Notes under the pieces: generated by a model | Seen by the model: only the letters and a program-made list of their open reading frames with translations | Told to the model about the DNA's origin: nothing | The model's database searches: none | Shown here: positions 47,130-56,721 of the stretch, piece after piece | Position numbering within the stretch: the first letter of the stretch is position 1 | Layout: the number at the start of each line of letters is the position of its first letter | Origin: Spirillospora albida | GTDB taxonomy: Bacteria; Actinomycetota; Actinomycetes; Streptosporangiales; Streptosporangiaceae | Assembly (NCBI RefSeq): GCF_000718255.1 | Contig: NZ_JOFJ01000004.1 | Coordinates: 62,001-126,000 of the forward strand | DNA: 64,000 bases | Direction: 5' to 3' | Program-made: the position numbers and the translations under genes

Positions 47130-48059
47130 ATGCCGATGGACTTCGATTGGACCATGGCGCTGGGCTCGTTCCTCGTGGCCATAGTCGTCGGACTCACCGG
47201 AATGGGCGGCGGCGCCCTCATGACACCGATGCTCGTCACGTTCTTCAACGTCAGCCCGCTCGCGGCGGTGTCCAGCGACCTCGTCGCCGCCGCCGTGATG
47301 AAGCCGGTCGGCAGCGCCGTGCACTACCGCCAGGGCACGATCAACATGAGGCTGGTCGGCTGGCTCTGCGCCGGCTCCGTGCCCGCCGCGTTCTCCGGCG
47401 TCCTCGTCGCCCGCGCCATCGGCCACGGCGGGGACGTCGAGGACGTCATCTCGAAGGCCATGGGAGCAGCCCTCCTCATCGCCGCCGCCGGCCTGGTGCT
47501 GCGCGGCGTGATGGCGGCCCGCAACCGCACCGACGACCCGGACGGCACGCCCGAGATCACCGTCCGGCCCGTCCCGACCCTCCTGGTCGGAGTGGTCGGC
47601 GGCCTCGTGGTCGGCATCACGTCCGTGGGATCCGGCTCCCTCATCATCGTCGCGCTGCTCGCCCTCTACCCCGCCCTCAAGGCGAACCAGCTCGTCGGCA
47701 CCGACCTCCTCCAGGCCGTCCCGCTGGTGTTCGCCGCCGCCGTCGGCCACCTCATGTTCGGCGACTTCCGGATGGAGGTCACCGCCGCCCTCCTGGTCGG
47801 CTCCATCCCCGGCGTCTATCTCGGCTCCAAGATCTCCTCCCGCGCCCCCGGCGGCCTGATCCGCCGCGCCCTGATCATCGTCCTGGTCGCGTCCTCCCTG
47901 AAGATGTTCGGCCTCGGCGCCGTCCCGATCGCCTGGACGCTCGTCCTGCTCACCACCGCGATCGTCGCCGCCTGGCTGATCACCCGCCGCGCCCCCGCCC
48001 CCGCACCGGACGCCCCCGTCCTCGACGGCCCCGCCCTCCCCAGCGCGCCCCACCATTGA
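47130..48059 (+). CDS. TauE/SafE family sulfite/organosulfonate exporter-like permease
   Basis: A 309-residue protein with eight to nine hydrophobic helices. The first repeat has VGLTGMGGGALMTPML, the second repeat VGITSVGSGSLIIVALLALYP: the internal duplication and Gly-rich motifs are typical of TauE/SafE. Family members export sulfite, sulfoacetate or related anions. It lies 77 bp after the APS kinase gene in the same direction, so a role in sulfur-anion homeostasis is likely (inference). A second ATG at 47136 is possible. Confidence 0.88.
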   Translation: MPMDFDWTMALGSFLVAIVVGLTGMGGGALMTPMLVTFFNVSPLAAVSSDLVAAAVMKPVGSAVHYRQGTINMRLVGWLCAGSVPAAFSGVLVARAIGHGGDVEDVISKAMGAALLIAAAGLVLRGVMAARNRTDDPDGTPEITVRPVPTLLVGVVGGLVVGITSVGSGSLIIVALLALYPALKANQLVGTDLLQAVPLVFAAAVGHLMFGDFRMEVTAALLVGSIPGVYLGSKISSRAPGGLIRRALIIVLVASSLKMFGLGAVPIAWTLVLLTTAIVAAWLITRRAPAPAPDAPVLDGPALPSAPHH

Positions 48060-48129
48060 CGGCCATCGTCGGGCGCCACCCCCGGAACCCGGATACCCTT
48101 CATCCCCCCGGACCGGTGAGGAGAGGCAC

Positions 48130-48948
48130 GTGGAGCAGCGATGGCCGCATGACACCGTCGACGTCCTCGGCGTGCGGGTCAGCCGGATCGACGCCGCCCG
48201 CCTGCGCGACTTCGTCGAGAGGGCCGTGAAGGAGCGCACGAAGCTCACGATCACGTTCGCCAACCCCGACTACGTCCTGAAGGCCCAGAAGGACGCCGCG
48301 CTCCGCGACCTCATGAACGGGTTCGACCTCGACCTGCCGGACGGCTGGGGCGTGGTGCTCGCCGCGAAGGTCTTCGGCCGGCCCGTCCCCGGCCGGATGG
48401 CCAACGACGACCTCACCGACGACCTGTTCGGCCAGCCCGCCGAGCACGGCTGGCGGGTCTTCCTGTTCGGCAACGCCCCGGGCGTCGCCGAGGCCGCCGC
48501 CGCCAACGTCCGCGCGTGGTACCCCGGCCTGGAGATCGCGGGCACCCTGCACGGCCACTGGGCCGACGAGCACGGGCGCCTGCCCGCCGACGTCGCCGAG
48601 CGCCTGGTCGCCGAGATCAACGACGCGGCGCCCGACATCCTGCACGTCGGGCTCGGCACGCCGCTGCAGCAGCGGTTCGTCACCGAGTACCGCGACCGCC
48701 TCACCGCACCCGTCATCATCACGTGCGGCGCCTACTTCGAGCACCTCGCCGAACGCCGCGACTACTACCCGGCCTGGGTGCTGAGGCTCCGCGTCGGCTT
48801 CCTCTACCGCCTGGCCCGCGAACCCCGCCGCCTCTGGCGCCGCTACACGATCGAACTCGGCTCGTACCTGTCCCGGGTCCTCCTCCACCGCCTTCGCCAC
48901 GGCCGGGCGGATCGCCCCGACAGCCCCACAGGGCAAAGCACCGTGTGA
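48130..48948 (+). CDS. WecB/TagA/CpsF family glycosyltransferase
   Basis: A 272-residue GT26-type enzyme that adds UDP-linked N-acetylmannosaminyl-type sugars to a lipid-linked acceptor. ITFANPDYVLKA contains the conserved Asn-Asp. LPDGWGVVLA aligns with the ADGxG motif; the usual Ala is Pro here. GNAPGVAEAAAANV and LHVGLGTPLQQRF are the second-half signatures. A C-terminal basic helix (RLAREPRRLWRRY) would allow membrane association. GTG start with GAGGAG upstream. It opens the polysaccharide region of the window. Confidence 0.9.
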   Translation: MEQRWPHDTVDVLGVRVSRIDAARLRDFVERAVKERTKLTITFANPDYVLKAQKDAALRDLMNGFDLDLPDGWGVVLAAKVFGRPVPGRMANDDLTDDLFGQPAEHGWRVFLFGNAPGVAEAAAANVRAWYPGLEIAGTLHGHWADEHGRLPADVAERLVAEINDAAPDILHVGLGTPLQQRFVTEYRDRLTAPVIITCGAYFEHLAERRDYYPAWVLRLRVGFLYRLAREPRRLWRRYTIELGSYLSRVLLHRLRHGRADRPDSPTGQSTV

Positions 48949-48997
48949 TATGGAAGACTCCGACACAATTCCCCCGGCCGCCTCCGGAGTCACCAGA

Positions 48998-50272
48998 ATG
49001 CGCCCCACTCTCGCGTTCCTCACGGCCGCCGCACTCGCGGCCGTCCCGACGAGCGTCGCCGCCACCGGCGTCGCCGCGGCCGACCTGCGGCAGGACGCCG
49101 TGGTCTCGGCGAACCCCGTCGACAACACCCCGCACGTCCTGGACGGCACCGTCCGGGCCATCGCCGTCGTGGGCACCAAGGTGGTCGTCGGCGGCACCTT
49201 CGACCAGGTGCGGGAGGCCGGATCGCGCAAGCCGACGCTGCAGCGGCACAACCTGTTCGCCTACGACATCGCCACGGGCAAGGTCGAGACCGCGTTCCTG
49301 CCCAAGGTGGACGGCACCGTCCACACCCTGCAGACCGGGTCGTCCGGCACCGTCTACGCCGGCGGCACGTTCAAGACCGTCAACGGCGTCAAGACCGGCA
49401 CGCTCGCGCGGATCCGGGTCGCGAACGGCACGCCCGTCACCGCGTTCAAGCCCGCGGTGAACTACCGGGTCTCCTCGGCGGTGCTGCGCGGCACCCGCCT
49501 CTACATCGGCGGGACGTTCACCAAGGCGGGCGGCAAGGCCCGCACGGCCCTCGCCCGCCTCGACGCCACGTCCGGCGCCGCCGACGGCGCGTTCGCCTTC
49601 ACGATCGACCAGCCCCGGCAGGGCGCGCTCAAGGTGTACCGGATCGCGGTCAACGCCCAGGACACCAAGCTCGTCATCAACGGGACCTTCACCCAGGTGA
49701 ACGGGCAGCGCCGGTACCAGATCGCCATGATCGACACGGGGCGGGCCAAGCCCGCGCTGTCGTCCTGGAGCACCGAGCGGTTCTCGACGCCGTGCAACAC
49801 CAGCGCCTTCGACACCTACATGCGCGGCATGGACTTCTCGCCCGACGGGTCGTACTTCGTCGTCGTGACCACCGGCGGCGGCTACGGCACCTCGCAGCTG
49901 TGCGACTCCGCGACCCGCTGGGAGAGCGGCCGCACCGGCCCCCGCCAGCGGCCCACCTGGATCAACTGGACCGGCGGCGACACGCTGCTGTCCACCTCGG
50001 TGACCGGCGCCACCGTCTACGTCGGCGGCCACCAGCGCTGGCTGAACAACCCCTACGGCCGCGGCTTCGCCGGCCCCGGCGCGGTGTCGCGCCCCGGCAT
50101 CGCCGCGCTCGACCCCGCCACCGGCAAGGCGCTGTCCTGGAACCCGACGCGGACGCTCGGGCACGGCGTGGAGGCGCTCGTCGCGACCTCGCGCGGCCTC
50201 CTGGTCGGCAGCGACACCGACCGGCTCGGCGGCGAGTACCACGGCCGCATCGGGATGTTCCCGCTCCGCTGA
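48998..50272 (+). CDS. Secreted propeller-like repeat protein (short copy)
   Basis: About 424 residues. ATG 48998, with GGAG 8 bp upstream, places a standard signal peptide at the N-terminus (cleavage near AAADL). The mature protein contains repeats of the form VxGGTF (GGTFDQV, GGTFKTV, GGTFTKA, NGTFTQV), indicating a beta-propeller. Two Cys (TPCNTS and LCDSA) probably form a disulfide. It is clearly paralogous to the N-terminal 400 residues of the opposite-strand gene at 52120-54957 (VDNTPHVLDG against VDHTPQIQDG). It is probably extracellular. Ligand and role are unknown. Confidence 0.75.
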   Translation: MRPTLAFLTAAALAAVPTSVAATGVAAADLRQDAVVSANPVDNTPHVLDGTVRAIAVVGTKVVVGGTFDQVREAGSRKPTLQRHNLFAYDIATGKVETAFLPKVDGTVHTLQTGSSGTVYAGGTFKTVNGVKTGTLARIRVANGTPVTAFKPAVNYRVSSAVLRGTRLYIGGTFTKAGGKARTALARLDATSGAADGAFAFTIDQPRQGALKVYRIAVNAQDTKLVINGTFTQVNGQRRYQIAMIDTGRAKPALSSWSTERFSTPCNTSAFDTYMRGMDFSPDGSYFVVVTTGGGYGTSQLCDSATRWESGRTGPRQRPTWINWTGGDTLLSTSVTGATVYVGGHQRWLNNPYGRGFAGPGAVSRPGIAALDPATGKALSWNPTRTLGHGVEALVATSRGLLVGSDTDRLGGEYHGRIGMFPLR

Positions 50273-50412
50273 AGCACGGGCCACGGCCGGGGAGGCGCTC
50301 GCGGGCGGTTCCCCGGCACGGCGGGACGTCCTAGGATGCCCGCTAAGCGCGGAGACGTCGCCGCGGCCCGCAGCGGCCACTTCAGGCGGTCATCCACAGG
50401 AAGGGGCGGTCC

Positions 50413-52026
50413 GTGCCTCACCACGACCACCGCGACCCGCTCGACCGGGGCCACCACCGGCCGGACCCGCACCGGTCCCAGCCCGTCCCGCCCGTCCCTC
50501 CCGGCCTGCGCGGCCGGCCGCCCCGTCGGCGGCCTCGGCGCGCGACGTGCTTCACCGCGGCCGGCGCCGTCCTCGCCGTGGGCGCCTCGCTCGGCGCCGT
50601 CGCGCTGAGCGACCCGGCCGCGCTGAACCTGAACGCGCGCACCACCGCCGGGGGCCGCACGATCCTTCCCGCCGCCGCCGACACCTACGTCGTGCGGGAG
50701 CGCCCCGGCCGGGGCTACGGCACCGCGCAGAAGATCACCGCGTCGCTGTGGCCGGACTGGCACACCGAGGCGTACGTCGCCTTCGACGTCCCGGCGGGCA
50801 CGCCCCCCTTCACCGGCGCCCGGGTGGAGATGACGTTCGACCGGCCGGAGAACCGGCCCCGCACGGTCAGCTTACGGGCGCTACCCGGCTCCTGGACGGA
50901 GGCGGGCACCTCGTGGCGCAACCGGCCCGCCGCCGGGCACGTCGTCGCGACCGCCACCGACACCACGCGCAACCGCATCGCCTTCGACGTCGGCTCCGTC
51001 GTGAAGCGTCCCGGCCGGTACGCGTTCGCGATCGTCAACGACGAGGACTGGTCGGCCGCGTCGGTGCACTCGCGGGAGAGCGGCCGGTCGGGCCCCCGCC
51101 TCGTCCTCGGCACCGGGAAGGCCGCCGCGCCCGCACGGACGGGCACGCGGCCGTCGCCGACCCCCACCGCGCCCGACGCGCCCGGCCCCGAACCGACCTG
51201 GAGCGTCCCCTCCCCCACCCCGACCGCCGGGCCCGACGGGCGGCGGACGCTGTGCGGTGTGTCCCTGAACCTGCGGTCGGGCGAGACGTTCCAGCAGGCC
51301 CTCTCCCGCATGGACGGGGAGTACGGCGGGCTGGAGACCGTCCGGCTGTTCTACCGGGGGGTGCCGCCCGCATGGCCGGGGAACCCGGACGTCGGCGAGC
51401 GGCCGGCGATCATCTCGTTCAAGCTGGCGCCCCGGGACGTCCTGGCCGGGGAGCACGACGCGGCGCTGACCCGGTGGTTCACGACCGCGCCCCGCGACCG
51501 GGACGTCTACTGGGTCTACTACCACGAGCCCGAGGACAACATCGCCGACGGCGAGTTCACCGCCGCCGACTACCGGGCCGCGTGGCGGCACCTGCGCGCC
51601 CTCGCCGACAAGGCGGGCAACCGGCGGCTGCACGCCACGCTCGTCCTGATGGGCTGGTCCCTCGACCCGCTGTCGCGCCGCGACTGGCGCGACTACCACC
51701 CGGGCCGGGACGTCGTCCAGGCGCTCGGCTGGGACGTGTACAACCTGGAGCACAAGAAGGGCCGCTACCAGGACCCGGCCGCCATGTACGACCGCGTCGT
51801 GGCGACCAGCCGGGCCGAGGGGCTGCCGTGGGGCGTCGCCGAGACCGGCAGCTTCCTCGTGGCGGGCGACCGGGGCGACCGGCGCGCGGCGTGGCTGCAC
51901 GCCACGAACGCCTACCTCAGGCAGCGGGGCGCGCTGTGGGTCGCCTACTTCGACCTCGACTGGCCCACCGGCGACTACCGCCTGCTGGACGCGCCCAGCA
52001 AGAGGGCCTGGCGCGACTTCTGCTGA
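50413..52026 (+). CDS. DNRLRE-domain protein with glycoside-hydrolase-like C-terminal domain
   Basis: A 537-residue exported protein. A basic/His-rich cytoplasmic N-terminus (about 1-45) precedes a single hydrophobic segment (about 47-65). A DNRLRE (CBM96-like) beta domain (about 82-235) has DTYVVRERPGRGYGTAQKI. A Pro/Thr linker (about 240-275) leads to a (beta/alpha)8-like domain (about 278-537). Clan GH-A-like acid/base and nucleophile candidates are Glu372 (YYHEPED) and Glu477 (WGVAETGS). Distant GH26 resemblance, but no family can be assigned. GTG start after AGGAAGGGG. It lies between two inverted paralogues of the propeller protein. Confidence 0.7.
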   Translation: MPHHDHRDPLDRGHHRPDPHRSQPVPPVPPGLRGRPPRRRPRRATCFTAAGAVLAVGASLGAVALSDPAALNLNARTTAGGRTILPAAADTYVVRERPGRGYGTAQKITASLWPDWHTEAYVAFDVPAGTPPFTGARVEMTFDRPENRPRTVSLRALPGSWTEAGTSWRNRPAAGHVVATATDTTRNRIAFDVGSVVKRPGRYAFAIVNDEDWSAASVHSRESGRSGPRLVLGTGKAAAPARTGTRPSPTPTAPDAPGPEPTWSVPSPTPTAGPDGRRTLCGVSLNLRSGETFQQALSRMDGEYGGLETVRLFYRGVPPAWPGNPDVGERPAIISFKLAPRDVLAGEHDAALTRWFTTAPRDRDVYWVYYHEPEDNIADGEFTAADYRAAWRHLRALADKAGNRRLHATLVLMGWSLDPLSRRDWRDYHPGRDVVQALGWDVYNLEHKKGRYQDPAAMYDRVVATSRAEGLPWGVAETGSFLVAGDRGDRRAAWLHATNAYLRQRGALWVAYFDLDWPTGDYRLLDAPSKRAWRDFC

Positions 52027-52064
52027 CGGCGCCCGCGGCGGCGCGGACGCCGCGCGGAGAACGC

Positions 52065-52102
52065 GCGTGGCCCCGGCCGGATCCCTCCGGCCGGGGCCAC
52101 GC
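52065..52102. terminator. Bidirectional terminator
   Basis: A perfect 17-bp inverted repeat (52065-52081 with 52086-52102, loop TCCC). It separates the convergent glycosidase-like gene (+) and large propeller-PKD gene (-); it lies 38 bp after the former's stop and 17 bp from the latter's. Confidence 0.85.
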
Positions 52103-52119
52103 TCATCTTCCGCTCGCCC

Positions 52120-54957
52120 CTACTTGCGGGCGAGAACGATCGTCCACATCAGCGCCCTGCTGGTCGCGTCCGTGACCGCCGTCTTGCCGCCGTAGCCGCC
52201 GGTGGCCACCGTGCCGCCGCTGTCGGCGACGAGCGCGGTGATCCGGCCGCCGCCGGTGCCGATCCCGGTGCCGCGGGTCTCGACCCCGGCCGGTGCCGTC
52301 CACTGCGTGGTGCTGGACGACTTGTCGGCCCAGTAGGTGACCGCCCACGCACCGGCCGCGTCGACCTGCGCGGTCGGGCTGGTGTGCGCCGTGACGGACG
52401 CGTCGTCCACCGCCTTGGCGATCGCCGCGACCGGGTCGGTGGCATTGGTGCCCTCGTAGGCCAGCAGCCGGATGTCGGCCTTGGTCAGGGCGCTCAGCGG
52501 AACGCTGACCTCCTTGCCGCCGTCGCCCGCCTGCGCGACCCGCTTCCACACCGTGGAGGTGGTGCTGCCGGCCGACTGGGTGCCGACCTGCGTCCACCCG
52601 GCGGGGGCGGTCGCCGTCACGCCGTTGGCGCTGTTGAACGTCAGCACCAGGATCATCCCGTCGCCCGGCTGGACGCCGGACGGGACGGTGGTGTGCGCCG
52701 ACGTGACGTTGCCGTTGCCGCCCGCACCGCCGCGGTAGGCGATGTCGACCCGGTTCGGCGCCACCGTGACCGTCTGCGACCGGGTGGCGGTGCCGCCGCG
52801 GTCGTCCGTGACGGTGAGCTTCACGGTGTACGTCCCGGCCGCCGTGTAGGCGTGCTCCGGTGCGACGCCCGTGCCGTTCCGGCCGTCGCCGAAGTCCCAC
52901 GCGTACGAGGCGATCGTGCCGTCCGGGTCGGTCGAGCCCTCGGCGTTGAACGTGCAGGACAGGTCCTCGCACTGGCTGGTGAACGCGGCCGCCGGCTGCT
53001 TGTTCGGCACGTCGGCGTACAGGAACACCGCCCGGCCGCGCCAGTCGCCGGAGGCGACGAGGGTCGGGGTGCCGGACGGGACGCCCGACGCGGAGAACGC
53101 CACCCGGTACAGCCGCCCGTCGGAGTTGTTCACGTAGTAGAGCTCGTCGCCGTCGACGAACATGCCGCCGACCTGGCTCCAGCTCATGCCGGGCAGGTTC
53201 CCGACCGCCGTGAACTCCTGCGCGCCGACGACATTGTTCTCCGGCGTGAACCCGCGGTAGTACAGCGCGGACTGCCCGCGCGTGTAGTAGACGCGGCCGT
53301 TGGCGAAGAACATGCCGGTGATGCTCTGCACCTGGCTGTGCCAGGTGGACATCGTGACGAGCCGATCGCCGGTGTCGATCGCCTTCGGCTCGCCGAGCGT
53401 GGTGCCGTTGAAGGAGCGGCGGGAGAAGGCGCCGCTGGAGGAACCGTGGAACAGCTCGCCGTTGATCATGAACGCGCCGCGCACCGTCCGCCAGTCCAGG
53501 CCGGCGGTGTCGCCGTCGGCGACGGTGCCGGCGGTGGTGCCGTCGAACGAGCGGTTCCGCAGGTAGTTCTGCCCGAGCGCGGTGGTGGCCCCGCCCGAGT
53601 AGATCTTGCCGGGCAGGGCGCCGGTGTCGTTCGCGGCGACCTCGGTGCCGCCGGCGAGCGGGAACATCGCGAGCTTCATGTGCTGCTCGCCGCCCGCGAT
53701 GTCGGTGTCGCTGCCCATCCACAGGCCCTCGCTGGTGGCGAGGAGGTCGAACACGCCGACGCCGCGGGTGCGGCCGGGGTTCCAGGAGTACGGCAGGCCG
53801 CTGGCGGGGTCGAGCGCGACGATGCCCTCGCGGGACACCGCGCCCTGGCCCGCCCGGTCGCCGGCGAACGGGTTGTTCGCCCAGCGGAAGTGGCCGCCGG
53901 CGTAGACGGCGGTGTCGGTGATCTCTACGGCGTAGCTGGTGTCGCCGCCCGTGACGTTGACCCAGGTGGGCTGCTGGCCGCCGCCGGTCTGGGCGGTCTC
54001 GAACCGGGCGTGCGTGTCGCACAGCTTGGTCGCGCCGCCGTAGGCGCCGGTCGTCGTGACGACGAAGAACCTGCCGTTCGGCGAGAAGTCGACGTCGCGC
54101 ATGTAGGTGTCGAACGACTGCGAGCACTGGTCCGCGTAGCGGACGGTGTCCCAGTTGGCGAGCTGCGCGGACGTGCCGCTGATGTCCAGCATGACGATCT
54201 GGCGCCGGGTGGCGCCCGCGACCGAGCTGAAGTTCCCGATGCCGACGAGCTGCGAGCCGTCGGGGGTGACATCCATCTTGTAGACCTGGGTGACGCCGTC
54301 ACCGGTCTGCGTGCCGGCGAAGGCGAGGTCGAGGAAGTCGTCGCGGGCGCCGGTCTGCGGGTCGATGGTCGCCAGGGCCGGCCGGGCCGCCCCGCCGACC
54401 GTCGCGAACGTCCCGGCGACGTACAGCCGGCCGCCGGCCAGGCGCAGGTCGCGGACGCGGGCGTCGAACTGCGGTTTGAACGACGTGATCGGGGCGCCGG
54501 TGTCGGCGTTCACCCGCGCCAGCACGAAGGTGCGGACGCCGTTGATGTACCCGAAGTTGCCGCCGGCGTACAGGGACTTGCCGTCGGGGGCGGGCAGCAG
54601 GACGCTGACCTCGTTCTTGTCGACGTTCGGCGTGAAGGCCGGGTCGATGGCGCCGGTGGCGGCGTCGAAGGCGAACATCCGGTTGCGGGTGAGGACCGGC
54701 TTGTTCGAGCCGGCCTCCTTCACCTGGGTGAAGGACCCGCCGATGTAGATCTTTCCGCCGATCTTGACGATCGACTTGACCTCGCCGTCCTGGATCTGGG
54801 GCGTGTGGTCCACGGGGTCCGCGCTCACCACGCGGCCGTGATCGGTCTGGGATCCCGTCTGGTCGGCGAGCGCCGGGGCCGCGACGGCCAGGCCCGTCAC
54901 CGTGCCCAGTGTCAGCGCCGCCCCCGCGACCAGAGCCCCCAGCATGCGTCCGCGCAT
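52120..54957 (-). CDS. Large secreted propeller-PKD protein (long copy)
   Basis: A 945-residue extracellular protein. Signal peptide (1-32, cleavage near PALA-DQ). First propeller-like region (about 40-425), paralogous to the short copy on the other strand. A second repeat region (about 430-645) has FANGRVYYTRGQ and FVDGDELYYVNN. One PKD domain (about 650-731) has YAWDFGDGRNG and AGTYTVKLTVTD. A C-terminal beta domain (about 735-945) is perhaps jelly-roll-like. ATG 54957 follows GGAGG. Likely cell-surface adhesion or polysaccharide binding (inference from PKD and location); no catalytic motif seen. Confidence 0.78.
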   Translation of the reverse strand: MRGRMLGALVAGAALTLGTVTGLAVAAPALADQTGSQTDHGRVVSADPVDHTPQIQDGEVKSIVKIGGKIYIGGSFTQVKEAGSNKPVLTRNRMFAFDAATGAIDPAFTPNVDKNEVSVLLPAPDGKSLYAGGNFGYINGVRTFVLARVNADTGAPITSFKPQFDARVRDLRLAGGRLYVAGTFATVGGAARPALATIDPQTGARDDFLDLAFAGTQTGDGVTQVYKMDVTPDGSQLVGIGNFSSVAGATRRQIVMLDISGTSAQLANWDTVRYADQCSQSFDTYMRDVDFSPNGRFFVVTTTGAYGGATKLCDTHARFETAQTGGGQQPTWVNVTGGDTSYAVEITDTAVYAGGHFRWANNPFAGDRAGQGAVSREGIVALDPASGLPYSWNPGRTRGVGVFDLLATSEGLWMGSDTDIAGGEQHMKLAMFPLAGGTEVAANDTGALPGKIYSGGATTALGQNYLRNRSFDGTTAGTVADGDTAGLDWRTVRGAFMINGELFHGSSSGAFSRRSFNGTTLGEPKAIDTGDRLVTMSTWHSQVQSITGMFFANGRVYYTRGQSALYYRGFTPENNVVGAQEFTAVGNLPGMSWSQVGGMFVDGDELYYVNNSDGRLYRVAFSASGVPSGTPTLVASGDWRGRAVFLYADVPNKQPAAAFTSQCEDLSCTFNAEGSTDPDGTIASYAWDFGDGRNGTGVAPEHAYTAAGTYTVKLTVTDDRGGTATRSQTVTVAPNRVDIAYRGGAGGNGNVTSAHTTVPSGVQPGDGMILVLTFNSANGVTATAPAGWTQVGTQSAGSTTSTVWKRVAQAGDGGKEVSVPLSALTKADIRLLAYEGTNATDPVAAIAKAVDDASVTAHTSPTAQVDAAGAWAVTYWADKSSSTTQWTAPAGVETRGTGIGTGGGRITALVADSGGTVATGGYGGKTAVTDATSRALMWTIVLARK

Positions 54958-55293
54958 CGCGCCTCCGTGCGAAGTAGAGTTAAAACCGCCGCCATGTGCA
55001 CACCAAGGCCTCCGGCACCACGCAAGCGTAGCCAGCTTCCCGAGTGGGCCGACGATTGGATCACTAACTTTTCGATTTCAACTGCGAAATAGCCGCAGGT
55101 AGTCGGTCCGACCGCAACGTATCGCAGCTCACCGGCACGTCTACCGCTTTTCGCGGGGTACGCTGCGCCATCGGGAAAGACGCATGGGCGACATCGCCGG
55201 ACGACCCGTTCAGATGGCCGTATCCGGACACTGTAGAGCGTCAACGGAAAGGGCGGCCGGACGTCCGGCGGGCATCGGGGAACGGAGCGGCGA
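54958..55293. promoter_or_regulatory. 336-bp divergent intergenic region before the polysaccharide operon
   Basis: The longest gene-free stretch in the window. About 55050-55160 is clearly AT-richer than the surroundings, suggesting divergent promoters for the large propeller gene (-) and the polymerase gene (+). A perfect 14-bp palindrome GCCGGACGTCCGGC (55256-55269) lies 24 bp before the polymerase GTG and is a candidate operator. No open reading frame with a credible ribosome binding site was seen. Confidence 0.45.
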
Positions 55294-56721
55294 GTGACCG
55301 GGATGCGAGCGAACGCGGGCCGCGCGCCCCTCGCCACGCCGCGGCTCCTCACCGGGCGCCTGCCCGCCGGCTGGCCGCTCACCGTCGCGCTGCTCGGCTT
55401 CCCGCTCTGGTGGATCCTCGGCCTCGCCAACCTCATGCTGATCTTCATGACGGTGCCCATGGCGATGACGCTGTGGCGCCGGCGGAGCACCCTGGTGGCC
55501 CCGAACGGGTTCGGCGTCTGGCTGTTCTTCCTCGTGTGGGTCCTGCTCGGCGCCCTGACGCTGTGGGCGGACGCCCCGCTCGCCGACCCCGGCGGCGGAT
55601 TCAGCCGCGTCCTGGTCTACGGCTACCGGGTGGCCTGGTACGCCGCGTTCACCGTCGTCCTGCTCTACATCGGCAACATGAGCGAGCGGGAGCTGCCGTC
55701 CGGGAAGATCGGCAGGCTGCTCGGCTTCATGTTCGTCGTGACCGCCGCGGGCGGCTTCCTCGGCCTGCTCCTGCCGTCGGTCCAGCTGACCTCGCCGATG
55801 GAGATGCTGCTGCCGGGCGGGCTGGCGAACAACGCGTTCATCCGCGACATCATCCATCCGCGCACCGCGGCGATCGAGACGATCCTCGGGTTCGAGCAGG
55901 CCCGGCCGATGGCGCCGTTCGCCTACGCCAACACCTGGGGCGCCGCGTACGCGTTCTTCCTGCCGTACTTCCTGCTGACCTGGATCATCCGCGCGCGCCG
56001 GGGCCGCCGGATCATGGGGATGGCGATCTTCGTCCTGTCGCTGTGGCCCGCGGTCTACTCGCTGAACCGGGGCCTGTGGCTGGCGCTCGGCACGATCGGG
56101 CTGTTCGGCGTCGTCAAGCTCGCCCAGGTCGGCGGGCCGCGCGTGATCGCCTGGACGGCCGGCGCGGTCGCCGCCGGGGCGATCGTGGTCGCGCTGTCGC
56201 CGCTGCCCGGCCTCGTCCAGGACCGGCTCGACAACCCGCACAGCAACAACCGCCGGGCGATGCTCGCCGAGGAGACCACCCGCAGCGCGCTGACCGGTTC
56301 CCCGCTGGTCGGGTTCGGCTCCACCCGCAACGTCCAGGGCGACCTCGGCACGGTCGCGGGCGGCGACAAGGCCGGCTGCAAGGCCTGCGGCTCCCCGCCG
56401 CTCGGCACGCAGGGCCACCTCTGGCTGCTGCTGTTCGCCAACGGCGTCGTCGGGACGATCGCGTTCTGCGCGTTCTTCGCCGTCCGGTTCCTCCGGCACT
56501 GGCGGGACCGGGGCGCCTACTCCCTCGCGGGCTGCTGCGTCCTGATCTCCTGCACACTGTTCATGATCACGTACGACATGGTGGAGGTACCCCTGTACAC
56601 GGTGATGATCGCGGTGGCCCTGATGTGGCGGGCCGAGCGGGACAAGCGGGGCGAGCAGCCCCGGCGCGTCGCCGCCCGCGCCCTCACCCCCCGCGCCCTG
56701 CACGAGGCGGAGGCGCGATGA
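55294..56721 (+). CDS. O-antigen ligase / Wzy-like polysaccharide polymerase
   Basis: A 475-residue integral membrane protein with about ten to twelve hydrophobic helices and one large external loop (about 300-380) containing NNRRAMLAEETTRSALTGSPLVGFG. This resembles the Wzy_C / O-antigen ligase RxxL-type loop. The adjoining Wzz and Wzx genes support a polymerase role, joining repeat units outside the membrane. GTG 55294 or ATG 55303 is the start. It overlaps the next gene as ATGA, so it begins a tightly coupled operon. Confidence 0.82.
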   Translation: MTGMRANAGRAPLATPRLLTGRLPAGWPLTVALLGFPLWWILGLANLMLIFMTVPMAMTLWRRRSTLVAPNGFGVWLFFLVWVLLGALTLWADAPLADPGGGFSRVLVYGYRVAWYAAFTVVLLYIGNMSERELPSGKIGRLLGFMFVVTAAGGFLGLLLPSVQLTSPMEMLLPGGLANNAFIRDIIHPRTAAIETILGFEQARPMAPFAYANTWGAAYAFFLPYFLLTWIIRARRGRRIMGMAIFVLSLWPAVYSLNRGLWLALGTIGLFGVVKLAQVGGPRVIAWTAGAVAAGAIVVALSPLPGLVQDRLDNPHSNNRRAMLAEETTRSALTGSPLVGFGSTRNVQGDLGTVAGGDKAGCKACGSPPLGTQGHLWLLLFANGVVGTIAFCAFFAVRFLRHWRDRGAYSLAGCCVLISCTLFMITYDMVEVPLYTVMIAVALMWRAERDKRGEQPRRVAARALTPRALHEAEAR

